A stretch of DNA of 64,000 bases from Bacteroidota bacterium. GTDB taxonomy: Bacteria > Bacteroidota > Bacteroidia > Bacteroidales > CAIWKO01. The stretch's first letter is position 1. The number at the start of each line of letters is the position of its first letter. The stretch is taken from assembly GCA_037133915.1 (NCBI GenBank), contig JBAXND010000013.1:1-64000 (forward strand). The letters run 5' to 3'. Below the pieces are notes generated by a model. It searched no databases. It was not told the origin of the DNA and was given only the letters and a program-made list of their open reading frames with translations. This document shows positions 33,782 to 43,685 of the stretch, piece after piece. Position numbers and translations under genes: made by a program.

Positions 33782-36328
33782 ATGAAACATCATTTACTTG
33801 TTGCAGCATTTGCCGCGGCATTATCGGCCTGCAGCATTTCCGAGGCTCACAGCCAGATGAATTCACCCATTAATCAAAAATCGGCCGGCTCAGGGGATGT
33901 ATTACAGAATACATACTATGCCATCAAAGAAGCCGCACCGTTTCTGCCTGCGGGCCCGGATAGTTGGTTGCGCAAGGAATTGCATGTGTCAGCAGAAATG
34001 GGCACAGTTCTTCTTAACACCACTACCGACCAGCTCGGGTTTATCCATTATCGATACCGCCAAACGTGGAAAGGCATTCCTATTCATGATGCTGTATTTA
34101 TTGTTCACACAAAAGATAACACCATCCAATCAGTCAACGGCTGCATCATTACAGAGCCTGAAACGTCGAATATCATTTCAATAACCAACAACGCAGCTCG
34201 GGAAAGAGCGCTGGCATCTGTAAATGCGGCAACGTATATCTGGCAGCTTCCGGCAGAAGAGGCAATGCTGAAAAGTCAACTTGGTGACAGTACCGCATCG
34301 TATTTCCCCACAGGAAATATTGAACTGCTGTTTGTTCTCCGGGACAATACCTTTCATTACACTTACACCTTCGATATCTATGCCCATAAACCTATGAGCA
34401 GGCAAGCCGTTTATGTTGATGCTCAGAGTGGTGAAATCCTTCAAAGCCTTGATAAAATATCTACAACAAATGCCTCAGCGCAGGCAAAAACAAAATACAG
34501 CGGCACGAGAAACATCCATACAATAAAGACTCAGAACGGGTATTTCCTGAGAGATTCCATCCGCGGAAGCGGTATTATAACATTGAACATGAATCATGGG
34601 ATTTCTTCCGGCACTGCAACGGAATTTATAGACAGTGATACTATTTGGGAAAACATCAACCCACAACAAGATGAAGCTGCCACCGATGCGCACTGGGGCG
34701 CCGAAATGACATATGATTATTTTTTATCAGAATTCGGTCGAAAAAGCCTTGATGCAAGCCAGTGCCCCATATTTAGCTATGTTCATTTCAGTACTGATTA
34801 TTCGAACGCTTTTTGGGACGGGCACCGAGTATGCTACGGCGACGGCCTTTCACCGTTAACCGCTTTCACAAGCCTTGATATTTGCGGCCACGAATTAACC
34901 CATGGCGTAGAAACTTACACTGCCAATTTTGACTATTATGGAGAATCGGGGGCGCTTGCTGAAGGCTTTAGCGATATCTTCGGCACGGCCATCGAGTTTT
35001 ACGCCAAAGCACCCACCCAGCACGGAAACTGGCTGATAGGTGAAGATGCAGGGATAACAATCCGAAACATTTCCAATCCGAAAAGTATGCATTGCCCGGA
35101 CACCTATAAAGGTCATTACTGGGATGCGGCACAGCAGGTACACAAGAACAGCACCGTACTCAGCCATTGGTTCTATATGCTTTGTGCAGGCGACTCAGGA
35201 ATCAATGAGTCCGGCAACAGCTTTTCAATAACCGGCATAGGAATGGAAAAAGCTGCGGCTATAGCATACCGCACCATGACTGTTTACCTGATTCATTCAT
35301 CGGGCTACAGTGATGCCCGCTATTATTCAATTCTGGCGGCCAATGAACTCTATGGCAGCTGCAGTAACGAAGTAAAAGAAACTACGAATGCGTGGAATGC
35401 TGCCGGTGTAGGCGATACCTATATAAGTGGCGTAACAGCGGATTTTGTGGCACAGCAGTCGCATTATTGCACGCCTCCTGCGATTATTTCCTTTACAAAC
35501 TATTCAGTAAATGCGAGCAGCTTCACCTGGATTTTCGGAGATGGCTCAACCTCGAACCTGGTCAATCCTACCACGAGTTATGCTCAGCCGGGAAGTTATA
35601 CCGTAACACTCATTGCTGACGGCGGCGGATGCGGGTCAGACACATTATCCGTGATGAATTGCATCAGCATTTATGGTTCCAATGCCAGCGAGTCGCTGAT
35701 GCCACAAAGTGGGGTCAGTCAGGCTCTCACATGTTGTCAGGGCACATTATACGACAGCGGAGGACAGGGCAATTACCAGGATTTCACCAATGGCTCTGTG
35801 ACCATTGCGCCGACCCAAGCAACTTCTGTTCTGTTAACCTTCACTCTTTTTGATTTTGCGGACACCAATGATGTTTTGTTTATTTATGACGGACCCAACA
35901 CAGCCAGTCCCTTAATCGGAAAATATACAGGAAATTCGCTGACCGCCACAACAATTCAATCAAGCGGAAGTACCATAACGCTTCGACAGAGAACCAATGA
36001 AAGGAATAGTAGTGCCGGCTTTAAAATGAATTGGCAATGCAATCAGGCAACAGGAACTGCTGAGCCTAAAGCGTCCATTCAGCAGCTTTCATTTTACCCG
36101 AATCCGGCAACAGACGTGTTGAATATCGTGATTGCGACAAAAGCCGGAGAATCATTCAGCGCTTCAATAATTGATATCACCGGCAAAGAAGTGGAACACA
36201 GAACAGAAACGGCAAACGGAAGTTCGTCGCATTTTGTTTTTGATATTTCCGATCTAAATCCAGGAGTGTATTTTGTGGAATCCCAAAGCTCGGGGGAACG
36301 GGAAGTAAAAAAACTGATAAAAAAATAA
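33782..36328 (+). CDS. Secreted M4 (thermolysin-family) metalloprotease with PKD, CUB and T9SS domains
   Basis: This is an 848-residue secreted zinc endopeptidase. After the signal peptide (1-24) comes an FTP/PepSY-type propeptide (about 40-225), then the catalytic M4 domain (about 235-550). Zinc ligands are His370 and His374 in HELTH and Glu394 in GALAEGFSDIFG, 20 residues on as in thermolysin. The catalytic histidine is in QQVHKNSTVLSHWFYML. A PKD domain follows (about 565-625; FTWIFGDGST, then PGSYTVTLI), then a CUB-like domain (about 640-755; TFTLFDFADTNDVLFIYDG) and a type A T9SS sorting domain (SFYPNPATDVLNIVI to KKLIKK). It probably degrades extracellular protein after export by T9SS and removal of the propeptide. 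The order PKD-CUB-CTD is common in secreted Bacteroidetes peptidases. Confidence 0.94.
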   Translation: MKHHLLVAAFAAALSACSISEAHSQMNSPINQKSAGSGDVLQNTYYAIKEAAPFLPAGPDSWLRKELHVSAEMGTVLLNTTTDQLGFIHYRYRQTWKGIPIHDAVFIVHTKDNTIQSVNGCIITEPETSNIISITNNAARERALASVNAATYIWQLPAEEAMLKSQLGDSTASYFPTGNIELLFVLRDNTFHYTYTFDIYAHKPMSRQAVYVDAQSGEILQSLDKISTTNASAQAKTKYSGTRNIHTIKTQNGYFLRDSIRGSGIITLNMNHGISSGTATEFIDSDTIWENINPQQDEAATDAHWGAEMTYDYFLSEFGRKSLDASQCPIFSYVHFSTDYSNAFWDGHRVCYGDGLSPLTAFTSLDICGHELTHGVETYTANFDYYGESGALAEGFSDIFGTAIEFYAKAPTQHGNWLIGEDAGITIRNISNPKSMHCPDTYKGHYWDAAQQVHKNSTVLSHWFYMLCAGDSGINESGNSFSITGIGMEKAAAIAYRTMTVYLIHSSGYSDARYYSILAANELYGSCSNEVKETTNAWNAAGVGDTYISGVTADFVAQQSHYCTPPAIISFTNYSVNASSFTWIFGDGSTSNLVNPTTSYAQPGSYTVTLIADGGGCGSDTLSVMNCISIYGSNASESLMPQSGVSQALTCCQGTLYDSGGQGNYQDFTNGSVTIAPTQATSVLLTFTLFDFADTNDVLFIYDGPNTASPLIGKYTGNSLTATTIQSSGSTITLRQRTNERNSSAGFKMNWQCNQATGTAEPKASIQQLSFYPNPATDVLNIVIATKAGESFSASIIDITGKEVEHRTETANGSSSHFVFDISDLNPGVYFVESQSSGEREVKKLIKK

Positions 36329-36346
36329 AAACGACCCAATATAATA

Positions 36347-36380
36347 GCCGCACCATGAAATCTATGATGCGGCCATTTTT
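36347..36380. terminator. Hairpin terminator between convergent genes
   Basis: GCCGCACCAT (36347-36356) pairs with ATGATGCGGC (36364-36373) with one mismatch, followed by CATTTTTT on the plus strand. It lies between the M4 protease stop and the DUF4139 gene stop. Confidence 0.65.
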
Positions 36381-36391
36381 TCCTTCACAGA

Positions 36392-37972
36392 TTAATAACT
36401 ACCTAAGCTTGCATTCACAAACACCTCGTATTCGTATGTGATGGTCTTCTTTTCCTTTCCTGCCATACTTATCTCCCACTCTATTTTTGAATATGGATTC
36501 AGGAAGCTGTATTTACCGGATTTAGTAGATTTACCTCCGTCGCTTACAGATGTTATATTTGCAAGAATGTCCTTTTTTATATTGAGTAATATTTTTTTCT
36601 CCTGCATATTCTCAATATTCACCGTGCCTTTGATGGTGACTTTATTGTAGGATATCTTCCCAAGTTTCCGGACATTTTCTTCTTTCTTTATTTCCTCTTC
36701 CTTGTTCTTGATAATGACATCGCCGGCTTTAGACAACTGGACAGAAATATTAGAACCTGTTGGTGTATATTTTATTCTGTCCTGCGCCAGCGGCTGCAGG
36801 TTTTCGTTCAGCACAAATACCGGTGCAGTGGTAAACGGGTACACGGTAGTATTTGTAAGCTGCAATGAATGATAGACATCAAAGCGTTGCTCCGGGTCGT
36901 TACTGATGTAGCTGTATGAAGCATAGCTTACCACGTCGTTGATATTTACTTCGTACATATCTTTATAAGGAACTTTTACCGAGAAAATCTGAAACGTAGT
37001 TTTACTGTTCTTTGGCAGGGATGATTTTCCAAGCTTGTACATGTAGAGGTCGTTGGTTTTTTCGCCTTCTGTAGCATAATCGCCATAGTCGCTATAAACA
37101 GGCGTTTGAACAGGACTGCGGTCATTGGCAACAATAGCATTTTCATAGTACGACTGCGTTGCCTGCATTACATAACTGCTTGGAGTGGTGTTGGGGGCAC
37201 TGAAAAGGGCCGAAAGAAAGTTCGAAGCAACCGGATCTTCGTCTTTATTGAATGCGAATTGCGGGCTGCCCACCGTTAGTGTCAAATCAGCTTCGTCAAT
37301 ATCTTCGGAATAATTTTCGACGGTTGCTTTCATCTCAAGCTGCAGTTCTTCGGGACTCAGGATTTTAATGTTATAGGCAGGAAGCCATTGAATGCCGGGC
37401 TGCATGTAAATAAGTTTAATGTCGGCGTTGGCCGATGATTTTTCGAAAAATAGTTGAGCATTACGCGCCAGACTATCCACTTTCAGGTTTCCGAAAATTG
37501 CATCTTCAATAGTCACATCTATTACTGAAGATGTGGGTACATAAGAAATTCTTTTATCTCCAAGCTGCAGGCGTGCAATTCCGGTTGCAGGATAATAATC
37601 GGTAAGTTTTCCGCTGATTTCCCTGATATTTTTATCGGCAAGAACGCTTGTAAGCCTCACCTGACGGCCAACATTTGCCATAATAATATCGGAGATGCTT
37701 TGCGGACTTTTTGTTTTTTTAATGGTATCGGTAATGAAAACAACTTTTGTGATTTTAAGATCTTTGGCGGAGGAAAACCAAAATGTGCTAAGCAGCGGAT
37801 GTGCGGGCAATTCAACTTTTGCCATGCCTTCTCTGACTTTCACACTACCTTCTTTCGTAATAAAGTAAGTGCCATTTTTAAACACGTTTACTGAAGTTGG
37901 CTTCAGGTCAACCTGTGCTGATGCCATTGCTATACTAAACAAGCAAATGCATGCAATCAGAATTTTTTTCAT
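36392..37972 (-). CDS. DUF4139 family exported protein
   Basis: I start this at the Met of MKKILIACICLFSIAMASAQ, nine codons inside the longest frame, because it gives a clean signal peptide (about residues 1-20). The mature 506-residue protein matches DUF4139 (mucoidy-inhibitor MuiA-like) architecture: an N-terminal strand-rich domain (KPTSVNVFKNGTYFITKEGS) and a C-terminal domain with GIQWLPAYNIKIL, MKATVENYSEDIDEADLTLTVGSPQ and a final EYEVFV. It has no T9SS sorting domain and no lipobox, so it is probably periplasmic. The biochemical function of this family is not established. It converges on the M4 protease gene. Confidence 0.82.
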   Translation of the reverse strand: MKKILIACICLFSIAMASAQVDLKPTSVNVFKNGTYFITKEGSVKVREGMAKVELPAHPLLSTFWFSSAKDLKITKVVFITDTIKKTKSPQSISDIIMANVGRQVRLTSVLADKNIREISGKLTDYYPATGIARLQLGDKRISYVPTSSVIDVTIEDAIFGNLKVDSLARNAQLFFEKSSANADIKLIYMQPGIQWLPAYNIKILSPEELQLEMKATVENYSEDIDEADLTLTVGSPQFAFNKDEDPVASNFLSALFSAPNTTPSSYVMQATQSYYENAIVANDRSPVQTPVYSDYGDYATEGEKTNDLYMYKLGKSSLPKNSKTTFQIFSVKVPYKDMYEVNINDVVSYASYSYISNDPEQRFDVYHSLQLTNTTVYPFTTAPVFVLNENLQPLAQDRIKYTPTGSNISVQLSKAGDVIIKNKEEEIKKEENVRKLGKISYNKVTIKGTVNIENMQEKKILLNIKKDILANITSVSDGGKSTKSGKYSFLNPYSKIEWEISMAGKEKKTITYEYEVFVNASLGSY

Positions 37973-38126
37973 AACGAAGTGCTTTTGATTTAAGCACAAT
38001 TTTACGCTTTTGTACTAAATAAACCTAAAAGTTCGCCAATAATTCCGCATACAGCTGATTATCAGACACAATAATAACAATCCTGAACAAGTCTATGGAC
38101 AGAATGCCTGTTCATTATCTGAAATA

Positions 38127-40667
38127 TTATTCAACTTTGACAATCGAAAAATGCTGGTTGAACTCTTCAGAAATAATGTACAGCAGGTAAGAACCGGGGT
38201 TAAGTTTTCCAAGAATGAGCGTCGTTGTGTTTTCATTCGCGGCAGGCGCCACAACCTCAGAGTACACATTACGACCGCTCATATCTGAAATAGTTATGAA
38301 TGCCGGCGATTTCAGATGGCTATTGAATTTCACAAACAGATTTTCCCTGAACGGATTTGGCGAAATACTAATAATTGTCTGTTCATTTTCGAAGCAGCCA
38401 ACAGCGGTCGGTTCAAACGTTTTCGAATTCCCGTTGTAATCAACCTGCACAAGTCTGTAATATGAAATTCCGGGCAGAGGGGACCTATCAAACCATTTGT
38501 AATCCTTTTGCGCAGCGCTGTTTCCTGCGCCTTTCAGTGTGTCAATGCCGGTCCAGTGGCGGGCATCGTTTGAACGTTGAATAATAAAGAAATCGTTGTT
38601 TGTTTCGGAGGCTGTTGTCCAGTTTAATTCAATTTCTGTTCCGGTACACTGAGCGTTGAAATCCACTAATTCTACCGGAAGTGGATTTGAAAACCCGTTT
38701 TTTGCGCCAATGGTTACCGGACTATAGGATGAGAAACCGGTTCCGGTGATATGACCGGTACCTCCACCGTCGTCAACAGCTGTTCCTTGCATGGCCGACC
38801 AAGCCAGATGACCTCTACAATCTTCGTAATGTGCAACACTCAGTTCCGAAAGATTATTTATACCACTTCGATTTGCATCTTTCCAGTAAAGTGTAAGATC
38901 GGGGAAGTTTGTTCCCATATTGCGTATTAACTCCCAGTATTCAACACCGCTGGCGTGGTCAAGGCCATAACACATATCAGAAGGTTCCCAGTTGGCCGGC
39001 GACGATTTATAAAAATATTCCGCTGTAAATGCATCGGATACATTGCTGCCCGGATCGCTCATTTCAATGGGTGCCCAAATAAAAGCTGTTCCCTGAATGT
39101 CGCCTGTTGGAAACATAAAGGCATCATCGCCCACTTTTTGAACGGGTCCGTCAACAAAGCTCGTTGCAGACATTCCGGATGCTGTTGCCCCATCATTGAA
39201 TACCAGGGGAAAAATATTATTTGAGCGCAGCGCACCTGAGATAAATGAAACAGAAGCGTTAATATACGCCGCTGATCCCAGTTCAACAATATTTCTGTCG
39301 CCCGTATTTACCTGTAGCAATTGAAGAATATTGCCGGCGGTCGGTATTTCGGGACCTGTTGTAACCGGATTTCGGTATACAATATTGACTTTATTATTAA
39401 ATGACGGAGCCTCGTCAAAGGAGCCCAAATACCTTGTAATTGTAGCATTTTCAGCCAGACTGATACCTGAAGCGTCACTAATTTCACCAAGTTTAAGAAT
39501 GAGAGAATCAGAAATTTGAGGAGCACCGATAATGCTAAGTCCGCTGCTATTATTTACTTCAAGATTCGAAAAATGAGAATTTCCGGAAATTGATTGCGCC
39601 GCACTTCCGGCGAACGCCACAGTTCCGGCACCCGGATTGAAGGTTCCATTATCGTCCCAGTTCCCGTATACAGTGAGATTATTGGTTCCTGAAATATCAA
39701 GTGTACCACTATTAATTGTAATATTCCGGCAAACCGCTCCAGTAGAATTTATAAGTGGATGAAACGGGCTCCCAACCTGCAAAATTTGAATATCGGTGGT
39801 TACTGAAGGGACGTTCCCACTCAGGCACCAATTAGCGGAATTGAACCAATCGGAATTGCTGCTGCCCTGCCATGCGCCCGTGGGAGAAACGGCAATAAAA
39901 TCGCTGGTTACAGCAGCAGCATCCCCACAATTATTGCTTGCTATCAGACTGTACCGACCTGATTTTGCAGGAAGTAACGAAGCAATTGTAGGGTTTTGGC
40001 TTGATGAGGCGAATCCATCCGGGCCGGTCCAGTTCCAGGCTATCTTGCTCCAAACGGTTCCGTTGGTTGCATTGCCCGAAAAATCAATATTGCTGCCGGC
40101 ACACAGAGCAGTTCCCGAGGTACCAACGGTAACAGCCGATGGCAGAGTTCCACTGCCGACATTCCCGGCATTTAGAATTAATGAATAGGGTGTTGAGACA
40201 CCGTCGACAATGTCGCTCCATCCGACAGGAAACACCAAACCGGCTGATGCACTTCGTTTGTATTTAAACCTAAGATTCAGCAAAGTACCTGCTGTAACTG
40301 CAGGATAAGATGCACCGCTCGTCCAACTATACCAGATTGAAGGAGGAAAATCATCGTCGCCCGGCCAATAAAAAATATTAGGTGATGGAAAAGATGCATG
40401 GACATCTGAAATATCCAGGAACTCAAGAACACTGGTGTCAGACACTTCGAGCATGAGTGAAATAGCCGAAACATTGGGCTGGTTCAATCCCGAGAAGGAA
40501 AGCGGAATTGAAATCGTATCACCGGGGCATGCAGTGGCGGAGCCAACTGTAAGTGTGCATTCTGAGGGCTGAGAAAAGGCATTGTAAAAGTTGAATGCTG
40601 CTATAAACACAGCAATTGCAAATTTCAATCGATTATGGCTGTTGCCATTTGGTTTCTGAATTCTCAT
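38127..40667 (-). CDS. T9SS surface protein with a cohesin-like N-terminal domain (846 aa)
   Basis: The signal peptide spans about residues 1-32. A cohesin-like domain follows (about 35-170: CTLTVGSATACPGDTISIPL, then SVLEFLDI and LLNLRFKY), then an Ig-like segment (about 180-258). Next comes a module starting WQGSSNSDWFNSANWCLSGN that matches parts of the giant 5040-residue protein (LTVYGNWDDNGTFNPGAGTV, PVTTGPEIPTAG, YWELIRNMGTNFPDLTLYWKDANRSG), then an FN3-like domain (PLPVELVDFNAQC). The type A T9SS sorting domain is at about 760-846 (ISPNPFRENLFVKF to FSIVKVE). Cohesin-like folds bind partner proteins or carbohydrates, but no dockerin is seen in the window. It is predicted to be exported and cell-surface attached. 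Confidence 0.9.
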   Translation of the reverse strand: MRIQKPNGNSHNRLKFAIAVFIAAFNFYNAFSQPSECTLTVGSATACPGDTISIPLSFSGLNQPNVSAISLMLEVSDTSVLEFLDISDVHASFPSPNIFYWPGDDDFPPSIWYSWTSGASYPAVTAGTLLNLRFKYKRSASAGLVFPVGWSDIVDGVSTPYSLILNAGNVGSGTLPSAVTVGTSGTALCAGSNIDFSGNATNGTVWSKIAWNWTGPDGFASSSQNPTIASLLPAKSGRYSLIASNNCGDAAAVTSDFIAVSPTGAWQGSSNSDWFNSANWCLSGNVPSVTTDIQILQVGSPFHPLINSTGAVCRNITINSGTLDISGTNNLTVYGNWDDNGTFNPGAGTVAFAGSAAQSISGNSHFSNLEVNNSSGLSIIGAPQISDSLILKLGEISDASGISLAENATITRYLGSFDEAPSFNNKVNIVYRNPVTTGPEIPTAGNILQLLQVNTGDRNIVELGSAAYINASVSFISGALRSNNIFPLVFNDGATASGMSATSFVDGPVQKVGDDAFMFPTGDIQGTAFIWAPIEMSDPGSNVSDAFTAEYFYKSSPANWEPSDMCYGLDHASGVEYWELIRNMGTNFPDLTLYWKDANRSGINNLSELSVAHYEDCRGHLAWSAMQGTAVDDGGGTGHITGTGFSSYSPVTIGAKNGFSNPLPVELVDFNAQCTGTEIELNWTTASETNNDFFIIQRSNDARHWTGIDTLKGAGNSAAQKDYKWFDRSPLPGISYYRLVQVDYNGNSKTFEPTAVGCFENEQTIISISPNPFRENLFVKFNSHLKSPAFITISDMSGRNVYSEVVAPAANENTTTLILGKLNPGSYLLYIISEEFNQHFSIVKVE

Positions 40668-41276
40668 GCGTATTTTTTTTTATTTATTAATACTTGTAAT
40701 GTGAAGTATATTCCATTGAAGCATCATTCAATGCAGTTGGCGCCCACAGTGGTTGATTGTGGTGTTGCAGAATTAAATAAACGGGATAACTACTCAGAAA
40801 AGCGCGGCGCCTCTGCAGTATTGTAAATTCGTCGAATAATCGGGAATTACCCGTAATACAGGCTTTCATAACACTGATGAATTAAAAGGCAAGGTTTTTC
40901 AGTCAAATACCTTAAATAATTCACTCAGCCGGGTGTATCAGTCACCCACATTCGATTGATTGCGGCAACAGAAAATGTCCTGATAAGAAGAAATTCTGAC
41001 AGGGTTCCAATCCTAATTGTGCAAAAATACAATTTATTTTATAAAATGTGATGGATTACAATATTTTTAATGTAGTTGATATTTAAACACTAATCATATT
41101 TATTCAAGTTAGTTTTCGCGAAATAAATCAAAGGAAATTCATTCCGGAAAAAATAAAGAAGTTCGGCGAGCTGCATAAATCATATTACATTTACAGCATT
41201 AAACGAAGGTTTCGGATTATCAATTTTAAGAACCTCAATATCTGAAGCACTTATTTGAATTATAATACAAGCGTTC
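40668..41276. other. 609-bp divergent gap without a recognised gene
   Basis: This AT-rich region lies between two divergent genes. A T tract with short hairpins stands near 40670-40690, and a minus-strand TATTTTTG box is at 41022-41029, far (about 355 bases) from the T9SS gene and without a good -33 partner. I see no coding sequence with convincing composition. Confidence 0.5.
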
Positions 41277-42002
41277 ATGTCAGAAAAAAAAGGAGTGTTA
41301 TACCTGTTGCCTGCACCGCTCGACCCTGAATTCAGCTATGCCGTACTTCCGCAGCAAAGCCTTGATATTATTGCAGGACTTGACGAATTTATCGCAGAGG
41401 AAGAAAAAACTGCCCGGCGTTTTTTAAAAAAGTTAGACCGGAACCGGGATATTGACAAAGTGGTCTTTCATATATACAACGAACATTCAAACGCAAGTGA
41501 AATCCCGGGTATGTTAGCTTCTGTTTTGAATGGCAAGAATATAGGAATTCTTTCAGAGGCGGGGCTTCCATGCATTGCCGACCCGGGTGCTGCAGTGGTA
41601 GCTTGTGCACATGCACTATTTATAAAAGTTGTTCCGTTGAGCGGACCTTCATCCATAATACTTGCATTGATCAGTGCAGGCTTCAACGGTCAGAATTTTT
41701 CATTTAACGGTTATCTTCCGATTGATAGGCCGGTGCGTGAAAAAAGAATTCGTGAGCTGGAAGCACTTGCGCTTACGCGAAAGCAGACGCAGATTTTTAT
41801 GGAAACGCCCTACAGGAATAACCAGATGCTGGAATCTATTCTGAAAATCTGTAAAAGTGAGACGATGTTATGTATTGCAGCCTGCATCAGCATGCCGAAT
41901 GAATTTATACGAACCATGAGTATTGCCGATTGGCGACTGTCGGTTCCCGACCTGAACAAAAAGCCCTGCGTGTTTGTGATTGGAAAGAGTCGGGAGTCGT
42001 GA
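41277..42002 (+). CDS. RsmI-like tetrapyrrole-methylase-fold methyltransferase (short paralogue)
   Basis: This 241-residue SAM-dependent methyltransferase belongs to the TP-methylase fold. Family signatures include GILSEAGLPCIADPGAAVV (about residues 85-103), VPLSGPSSIILALISAGF (about 122-139) and FNGYLPIDRPVREKRIREL (about 144-162), followed by METPYRNNQMLE. RsmI 2-prime-O-methylates C1402 of 16S rRNA. This protein is shorter than RsmI (about 285) and opens with LYLLPAPLDP instead of the usual glycine-rich strand, so it is likely the divergent Bacteroidetes paralogue whose target is not known to me. The last residues (KSRES) and the stop codon are encoded inside a 14-bp tandem repeat, so the native C-terminus may have been altered by the repeat. 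Confidence 0.8.
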   Translation: MSEKKGVLYLLPAPLDPEFSYAVLPQQSLDIIAGLDEFIAEEEKTARRFLKKLDRNRDIDKVVFHIYNEHSNASEIPGMLASVLNGKNIGILSEAGLPCIADPGAAVVACAHALFIKVVPLSGPSSIILALISAGFNGQNFSFNGYLPIDRPVREKRIRELEALALTRKQTQIFMETPYRNNQMLESILKICKSETMLCIAACISMPNEFIRTMSIADWRLSVPDLNKKPCVFVIGKSRES

Positions 42003-42014
42003 GTCGGGAGTCGT
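41987..42014. repeat. 14-bp tandem repeat at the 3-prime end of the methyltransferase gene
   Basis: GAGTCGGGAGTCGT is present twice head to tail (41987-42000 and 42001-42014), followed by GAGTCAAGAGAG. Related text (AGTCGTGAGTCGTGAGTCAA) is at 52411-52430. Confidence 0.85.
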
Positions 42015-42031
42015 GAGTCAAGAGAGAAAAG

Positions 42032-42529
42032 TTAAAGTTTCTGGAGGAAGATTACTTTGTCGTCGCCATCGTCATAGAAATCTTTAAGATTGGCAGCTTC
42101 AATATAACCGCATATCAGATACAGCGTTCGTGTCGGGATGTATTTGTCGGTGGATGAAGTATCGAGCCATAATTTTTTCCCGCCAAGTTTGCGGCAACCG
42201 TCTTCGGTAAAACGAATCAGTTTTTTGCCAATTCCTTTTCCGCGAAATTCATTCAGAACTGCCATCCAGTAGAAGTCGAAGCTGTCTTTGGTGCATGGAG
42301 TGGGTCCGTAACAGGCATAAGCAATGGTTTTCCCGTTAAGGTCTGCAAAAATAAAATGGTATCCGCTTTGAACACCTTTACTGAGACGTTCTTCCACAAG
42401 CTCCACTGCAACATCGATTTCATAATCATGAAAAAAGCCTGTTGACTCTGTTATCTCGCGCACAGCATCAGGATCGGCTGGCAGCACAGTATCACGAAAG
42501 GTAATATCAAGTTCAGTCATGGCAGTCAA
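42032..42529 (-). CDS. GNAT-family N-acetyltransferase
   Basis: This 165-residue acetyltransferase contains the acetyl-CoA pyrophosphate-binding loop FRGKGIGKKLIRFTE (about residues 95-109), preceded by the FYWMAVLNE strand and followed by LYLICGYIEA. A second possible start is Met4 (MTELDITFRD). The acceptor is unknown. It lies 18 bases downstream of an ATP-grasp ligase gene on the same strand, so the two form an operon and probably act on a common small molecule or peptide. A link to the KamA-like aminomutase at 60732 is speculative but resembles the AblA/AblB pairing (lysine 2,3-aminomutase plus acetyltransferase) of N-epsilon-acetyl-beta-lysine synthesis. Confidence 0.85.
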   Translation of the reverse strand: MTAMTELDITFRDTVLPADPDAVREITESTGFFHDYEIDVAVELVEERLSKGVQSGYHFIFADLNGKTIAYACYGPTPCTKDSFDFYWMAVLNEFRGKGIGKKLIRFTEDGCRKLGGKKLWLDTSSTDKYIPTRTLYLICGYIEAANLKDFYDDGDDKVIFLQKL

Positions 42530-42547
42530 AATTTATTTCAACATAAT

Positions 42548-43537
42548 TTAGAAAACATTCATATCGTCGATAATGCGGCTTATGACCTCAGCGCCGGACA
42601 GACCTGCCCGGCTTGCCGCGGCAACAAAACCACTGTCGGGCGAAATGCATGGGTTGGCATTGATTTCAAGCACATAGGGTTTTCCGGCGGCATCAATTCT
42701 AAAGTCGACACGCACGTAGCCTTTCAGATTAAAAGCATTCCAGCAGTCGCCGCAGATTTTTCTCAATTCGGCCAGCAGGGGTTCGTCGGCCGGTGTAAAA
42801 TCAAAACTTCTGTTGGAATGATGATATTCGTATGATGACTCGTCCCATTTGGAGCGGTATCCTACAATCTTCAGCATTTCGTCCGTATATCCGTCGAAGC
42901 GGATTTCTGCCTGCGGAAGTACGTTAAAACCATCTTTTCTGCCCAGCATAGAAATATTAAATTCGCGACCGTCAATAAATTCTTCTGCAAAGCACAGTTC
43001 GCCGCGGTTTTTGCGAAGCAATAATTCCGCTGCTATTTCATCGACGGAGGTGAGTAATTTCATGGTATGCTCATCAAGACCCACAGAGGCATGTTCCCAA
43101 AGGGATTTGATGATATAGCGTGTACCATCGTTTTTCGGCAGGTTGTGTATTTGACCGGGAGCAATAAAGCGTGGTGTAGGAATACCGGCAAATGCCATCA
43201 GCTTTTTTGAGACAATTTTATTGGAAGTAAGATAAATCGCTTCGGCCGGGCTGCCGGTATAATTCACCCTGAGGACGTCAAAAATGTCGGGTGCAAGATG
43301 CACCAGGCGACCTGTACCACCGGCTGTTTCAACGAGATTCACTACGAAATCAGGCTGCATTTCTTTCACCAGCGAAATGCTATCATTCATATTGAATGTG
43401 AATGGCATTACGACGGGATAATAACCCAACAACACGAGTTCTTTCCTGAAAAATTCGGCTTCGTCGAGCACGTCCAGCTCATCGGCCGGAGCGTCGGGCG
43501 GGATTTCGCTGTGAAAAATGATTACCTTATTATTCAT
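42548..43537 (-). CDS. ATP-grasp ligase, D-Ala-D-Ala-ligase-like
   Basis: This 329-residue protein has the ATP-grasp arrangement of D-alanine-D-alanine ligases: an N-terminal Rossmann-like part (KVIIFHSEIPP, then PDFVVNLVET), the ATP-binding strands YIIKSLWEHASVGLDEH (about 145-161), CFAEEFIDGREFNISML (about 185-201) and the magnesium-binding VDFRIDAAGKPYVLEINANPC (about 278-298). The central omega loop differs from true Ddl enzymes, so the substrate is likely another amino acid or peptide. A GNAT gene follows 18 bases downstream. A second ATP-grasp of the same type is at 62062. Confidence 0.86.
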   Translation of the reverse strand: MNNKVIIFHSEIPPDAPADELDVLDEAEFFRKELVLLGYYPVVMPFTFNMNDSISLVKEMQPDFVVNLVETAGGTGRLVHLAPDIFDVLRVNYTGSPAEAIYLTSNKIVSKKLMAFAGIPTPRFIAPGQIHNLPKNDGTRYIIKSLWEHASVGLDEHTMKLLTSVDEIAAELLLRKNRGELCFAEEFIDGREFNISMLGRKDGFNVLPQAEIRFDGYTDEMLKIVGYRSKWDESSYEYHHSNRSFDFTPADEPLLAELRKICGDCWNAFNLKGYVRVDFRIDAAGKPYVLEINANPCISPDSGFVAAASRAGLSGAEVISRIIDDMNVF

Positions 43538-43685
43538 TACAACGAGGGTTGAAAAAATGAAGGCATATAATGATAACTAAGAACTAAAAATTAAAATGAA
43601 GGGTTGCACTATTGTGTAAAGCCAATTGCGAAATGTTGTAAAACCTAAAGAAACAGACACATCGACCATTAATCGAATCAGCTAA

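Noticed and set aside
42548..43537. Housekeeping D-alanine-D-alanine ligase (ddl)
   Set aside because: The ATP-grasp core fits, but the substrate loop differs and the partner is a GNAT gene, not cell-wall genes.
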